Shown here in pieces: positions 61,332 to 64,000 of a stretch of 64,000 bases of DNA. The notes below the pieces were generated by a model. That model ran no database searches and was not told the DNA's origin. It worked only from the letters and a program-made list of their open reading frames with translations. Position 1 is the first letter of the stretch; each line of letters starts with the position of its first letter. The stretch spans positions 174,407 through 238,406 of the forward strand of contig NZ_AOIJ01000061.1 of the NCBI RefSeq assembly GCF_000337175.1. The letters run 5' to 3'. A program made the translations under genes and the position numbers. The stretch comes from Natrinema gari JCM 14663. GTDB taxonomy: Archaea > Halobacteriota > Halobacteria > Halobacteriales > Natrialbaceae.

Positions 61332-61970
61332 TTAGCGGTCCCGCTCCCCGAACGCCGCCGTTCCGCCGTCGTGGAGTTCTCGAGAGACGTCTCCCACGCC
61401 CTCGCGCAGGCGCTCGTGATAGGCGACCAGCCGCTCACGAACGGCCTCGTGCTGCCGGGCGAGGATCTGTGCGGCCGACAGCGCCGCGTTAAACGATTTC
61501 CCAGCGTCGACGGCGACTAACGGCGCGCCGGTCGGCATTCCGATGACGCTGTCGACCGATTTCTCCTGGACCGGGACGCCGATCACCGGCAGCGGGTACG
61601 CGATCGACGCGGTCATGTTCGGCAGGTCCGCGGACTTCCCGCCGGCCCCGGCGATGATCACCTCGAGACCGCGCTCCGCTGCGGTTTCGGCGTAAGCCGT
61701 CATTAAGTCCGGCGTCCGGTGGGCTGACGTGACGTAGGTCTCGAACGTGAACCGGTTCGCAGGCGGGTTCTCGTACTCGGTTTGCTCGGCGAAGCCGAGT
61801 TCGTCCACGAAGGCGTCGTACGCGCCGCGGCGCGTCCCGCCGGTCAGCATCGTCTCGAGGTCGGAGTCGCTTCCCATGACGATCCCGACGTCCGGCGTGT
61901 CCTCGGTCGGACGGTCCTGCTCGGCTTCGTCGTGGAGTCGGTCGATCAGGTCAGTAACGCTGTCGCTCAT
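61332..61970 (-). CDS. purE: N5-carboxyaminoimidazole ribonucleotide mutase
   Basis: 212 residues. VGIVMGSDSDLETMLTGG, SAHRTPDLMTAYAETAAERG, IIAGAGGKSADLPNMTASIA and IGVPVQEKSVDSVIGMPTG are the PurE motifs; the enzyme moves the carboxy group to C4 of the imidazole. It is slightly longer than bacterial PurE, with an N-terminal acidic leader of about 25 residues and an insertion (TRRGAYDAFVDELGFAEQTE). It follows purK by 75 nt on the same strand, so the two form the two-step purine branch. Confidence 0.92.
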   Translation of the reverse strand: MSDSVTDLIDRLHDEAEQDRPTEDTPDVGIVMGSDSDLETMLTGGTRRGAYDAFVDELGFAEQTEYENPPANRFTFETYVTSAHRTPDLMTAYAETAAERGLEVIIAGAGGKSADLPNMTASIAYPLPVIGVPVQEKSVDSVIGMPTGAPLVAVDAGKSFNAALSAAQILARQHEAVRERLVAYHERLREGVGDVSRELHDGGTAAFGERDR

Positions 61971-62045
61971 AGGTGGTGGTCATCGGGGAAGCGACTTGAA
62001 ACGGTGGTATCCGAGGCGAAAACGCGTGACGACCGGGATCGGACG

Positions 62046-63209
62046 TTACGAACGGAACGTGACGGCGGCCTCGAGATCGCGCGCGTTCTCGAGCAATTCC
62101 TCGACCGACGCGTCGGCATTGCCCGCCGAGAGCGTCACGTGTCCCATCTTTCGGAGGGGTCTGACCTGCCGCTTGCCGTACCAGTGGAGGCTCGCGCCGG
62201 GCGTCTCGAGGATTTCGTCGAGTCCGTCTAACTGTGCGGGCTGCTCTGCACTTACATCGCCGAGCAGGTTCGTCAGCACTGTCGGCGAGCGGAGCACGGT
62301 CGAGCCGAGTGGCCAGCCGAGGACAGCACGAACGTGTTGCTCGAACTGGGACGTTTGTGCGCCCTCGATCGTCCAGTGCCCGGAGTTGTGCGGACGCGGC
62401 GCGATTTCGTTGAGGAGCACCTCACCAGCCGTCGTTTCGAAGAGTTCGATCCCGTACACGCCGCGGCCGTCCATCACCTCGAGCACGTCGCGCGCGACCG
62501 CGTGAGCGCGCTCGGTGACGGCCTCGCTCGAGCGGGCGGGGACGATCGTCTCCCGGAGGATCTCCTCTTCGTGGACGTTTTCCCCGATCGGGAAGGTCGT
62601 GATCTCGTCGTCTCCCTTGACCGCGATGACCGAGACCTCGCGCTCGAAGTCGACGAACGACTCGACCATCGCGGGGCCGGCGACCGACTCGAGGGCAGCC
62701 TCCGCGTCGGCTTTCGACTCGACGGGGACGTTCCCGCGGCCGTCGTAGCCGCCGGTTCGGGCCTTGAGCATCACCGGCGCGCCGTAGTCGTCGATCGCAG
62801 TACGGATGTCGTCAGCGTCCTCGACCGCGCGGAACGGCGGCACTGGAACCCCGGCGGCCTCGAGTTCGCGTTTCTGGACGAGTTTGTCATGGATGGTCTC
62901 GAGGGTCGACGGCTTCGGGTGTACCGGCGTGTCGGTGTCCTCGCTCACCCGGTCCATCACGTCCTGGTCGGCGAGTTCGATTTCGAACGTGAGCACGTCG
63001 GCGCGCGCGGCGAGTTCGCGGATCCCTGCTTCGTCGTCGAACCCGGCGACGACCTGGTCGCGGGCCACGGGCGCGGCCGGGCAGTCCGGCGTCGGGTCGA
63101 GGACGACAACCTCGACGCCCAACGGCGCGGCCGCCTCGGCGAGCATCCGCCCGAGCTGTCCCCCTCCGACTACGCCGATCGTCGGTCCCGGCGTCCGTAG
63201 CGTCGTCAT
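62046..63209 (-). CDS. purK: N5-carboxyaminoimidazole ribonucleotide synthase
   Basis: 387 residues of the ATP-grasp family. IGVVGGGQLGRMLAEAAAPL is the opening; DYGAPVMLKARTGGYDGRGN carries the ATP-grasp loop; FVDFEREVSVIAVKGDDEI and EIAPRPHNSGHWTIEGAQTS follow. It carboxylates AIR with bicarbonate and ATP, and its product goes to PurE. The ATG at 63209 directly precedes the conserved Rossmann start; the frame is open to 63446 but that leader is Arg/Pro-rich. Confidence 0.94.
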   Translation of the reverse strand: MTTLRTPGPTIGVVGGGQLGRMLAEAAAPLGVEVVVLDPTPDCPAAPVARDQVVAGFDDEAGIRELAARADVLTFEIELADQDVMDRVSEDTDTPVHPKPSTLETIHDKLVQKRELEAAGVPVPPFRAVEDADDIRTAIDDYGAPVMLKARTGGYDGRGNVPVESKADAEAALESVAGPAMVESFVDFEREVSVIAVKGDDEITTFPIGENVHEEEILRETIVPARSSEAVTERAHAVARDVLEVMDGRGVYGIELFETTAGEVLLNEIAPRPHNSGHWTIEGAQTSQFEQHVRAVLGWPLGSTVLRSPTVLTNLLGDVSAEQPAQLDGLDEILETPGASLHWYGKRQVRPLRKMGHVTLSAGNADASVEELLENARDLEAAVTFRS

Positions 63210-63484
63210 CGCGTGATGGTTGTCGATACCCGCGCTTAAGAATTCCCAAACGGCCCGCCGCTCGAGGCTGGCTCGAACCGGCTCCATCCGTCGTTCGCCC
63301 GGCCGCCGTCGCCCCGGAACTCGGTCCTCGACCGTCCCCGAGTGCCCCGTTCGGTGGCCTGCCTGTCCGATCGCGGAGCGTCCGGCTCCGCCACCCGAGC
63401 GTCGTGTCGGGCACCGCGGTGTGTCGCTACGGGGTGTGTTGGTCACCCGAGAACGGTACCTCTTTTACCTGTCCTCCCTACCGC

Positions 63485-63925
63485 ATGCCTATGACCACGC
63501 TCGGACTGGTGGTCGCGGAATTCAACCGACCGATCACCGAGCAGATGGAGCAGGAGGCGCTCGAGGCGGCTACCGCCGCGGGTGCCGAGGTGCACGAGAC
63601 GGTCCACGTGCCGGGGGCGTACGACGCGCCGCTGGCCGCCGACCGGCTCGCCCGCCTCGACGACATCGATGCCGTCGTCGTCATCGGCACCGTCATTACC
63701 GGTGACACGGATCACGATCAGGTGATCACCGACGCCACCGCACAGCGACTCTCCGACGTGAGTCTCGAGCGCGACACGCCCGTCACCCTCGGCGTGACCG
63801 GCCCCGGCATGTCCGCCGCCGAAGCGCGCGAGCGCGTCGAGAACGCCGCGACCGCCGTCGACGGTGCGCTCGATCTCGTCGACGAACTACCCGACCCCAG
63901 TTCCGCCGTAGATTCCCACCAATGA
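63485..63925 (+). CDS. ribH: 6,7-dimethyl-8-ribityllumazine synthase
   Basis: 146 residues. LGLVVAEFNRPITEQMEQEA, VHVPGAYDAPLAADRLARLD, VVVIGTVITGDTDHDQVITD and VTLGVTGPGMSAAEARER match lumazine synthase, which condenses two precursors in riboflavin synthesis and assembles into shells. Two Met codons start the frame (63485 or 63491). The stop overlaps the start of the next, truncated gene (ATGA). Confidence 0.9.
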   Translation: MPMTTLGLVVAEFNRPITEQMEQEALEAATAAGAEVHETVHVPGAYDAPLAADRLARLDDIDAVVVIGTVITGDTDHDQVITDATAQRLSDVSLERDTPVTLGVTGPGMSAAEARERVENAATAVDGALDLVDELPDPSSAVDSHQ

Positions 63926-63979
63926 CGATGGAATTCACAGACCGCGTCAGCCGAGTCGAACCGTCCGCAACGCTTGCGA
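63922..63979 (+). CDS. Aminotransferase-like protein, first 19 codons only
   Basis: The frame MTMEFTDRVSRVEPSATLA matches the start of haloarchaeal pyridoxal-phosphate aspartate-type aminotransferases (MEFTDRVSRVEPSATLA is a conserved opening). The rest is cut off by the adapter sequence at 63980. The start overlaps the ribH stop. Confidence 0.6.
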
Positions 63980-64000
63980 CTGTCTCTTATACACATCTCT
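63980..64000. other. Tn5/Nextera transposase adapter (library artefact)
   Basis: CTGTCTCTTATACACATCT at 63980-63998 is the 19-bp Tn5 mosaic end used in Nextera libraries; the last two bases are also non-genomic. On the minus strand it gives the false N terminus MCIRDS. The contig really ends near 63979. Confidence 0.93.

Noticed and set aside
63718..63996. Minus-strand ORF beginning MCIRDS at the end of the window
   Set aside because: Its start is translated from the Nextera adapter and the rest is antisense to ribH.
1..64000. CRISPR array, restriction or phage-defence system
   Set aside because: No regularly spaced direct repeats and no Cas, methylase, nuclease-helicase or other defence-type proteins were seen, apart from the broken VapBC pair.

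Overview
This window is haloarchaeal chromosomal DNA, most likely from the Natrialbales (Natrinema/Haloterrigena-like); the genus is an inference. The evidence is very high GC, an acidic Asp/Glu-rich proteome, archaeal information-processing genes (aIF2-alpha, Nop10, proteasome-assembly PAC2 protein), archaeosortase A, a twin-arginine lipoprotein, and TATA boxes about 25-32 nt ahead of start codons, as in leaderless transcripts. It is a draft contig end: the last 21 bases carry a Tn5/Nextera mosaic-end adapter, not genomic sequence.

Layout. 0-1.8 kb: tail of rps27e, then aIF2-alpha, nop10 and a PAC2 protein, tightly packed. 1.9-8.8 kb: a winged-helix regulator, archaeosortase A with a metallophosphoesterase, an FAD amine-oxidase-like enzyme, an MBL-fold hydrolase, a zinc-ribbon HTH protein and a small membrane protein whose last codons lie in a dispersed repeat. 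9-16 kb: gatB, an AbrB antitoxin beside a frameshifted PIN toxin, an AMP-forming acyl-CoA synthetase and a five-PAS histidine kinase. 16.4-21.5 kb: coiled-coil protein, smc and scpA. 21.6-27.4 kb: a minimal flavoprotein, two small Cys-rich proteins, a Vms1/ANKZF1-type release factor, a DUF5802-type protein, a secreted Gly/Asn-rich protein, an ArsR-like regulator and a membrane protein. 27.5-32.4 kb: ppsA, a PhzF protein and a lipoprotein hydrolase.

32.4-34.9 kb is a small accessory island. It is AT-richer than its surroundings and is bordered by a transposase remnant on the left and a dispersed repeat on the right. It holds an unrecognised Tat-exported protein, a membrane protein, and a 29-codon ORF with two inverted repeats at its promoter. 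I see no defence system or CRISPR here; this island is the least explained part of the window.

34.9-50.5 kb returns to core genes: thiC, a phosphoribosyltransferase with an extra C-terminal domain, a Spo0M-like protein, MTA phosphorylase, an SRPBCC protein, trkA, a renalase-like flavoprotein, a lone 7TM sensor domain, a prephenate-dehydrogenase-like protein, an Rsm22-like methyltransferase, surE, several small proteins, and a DHH phosphoesterase. 50.5-61.0 kb is one minus-strand operon for an 11-ORF respiratory complex I (nuoA-B-CD-H-I-J1-J2-K-L-M-N) with no NADH-input subunits (E, F, G) in it. 61.3-64.0 kb: purE and purK on minus, then ribH and the first codons of an aminotransferase on plus.

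No rRNA, tRNA or CRISPR array was found by eye. All family assignments come from reading sequences and recalling family motifs; no database search was run.
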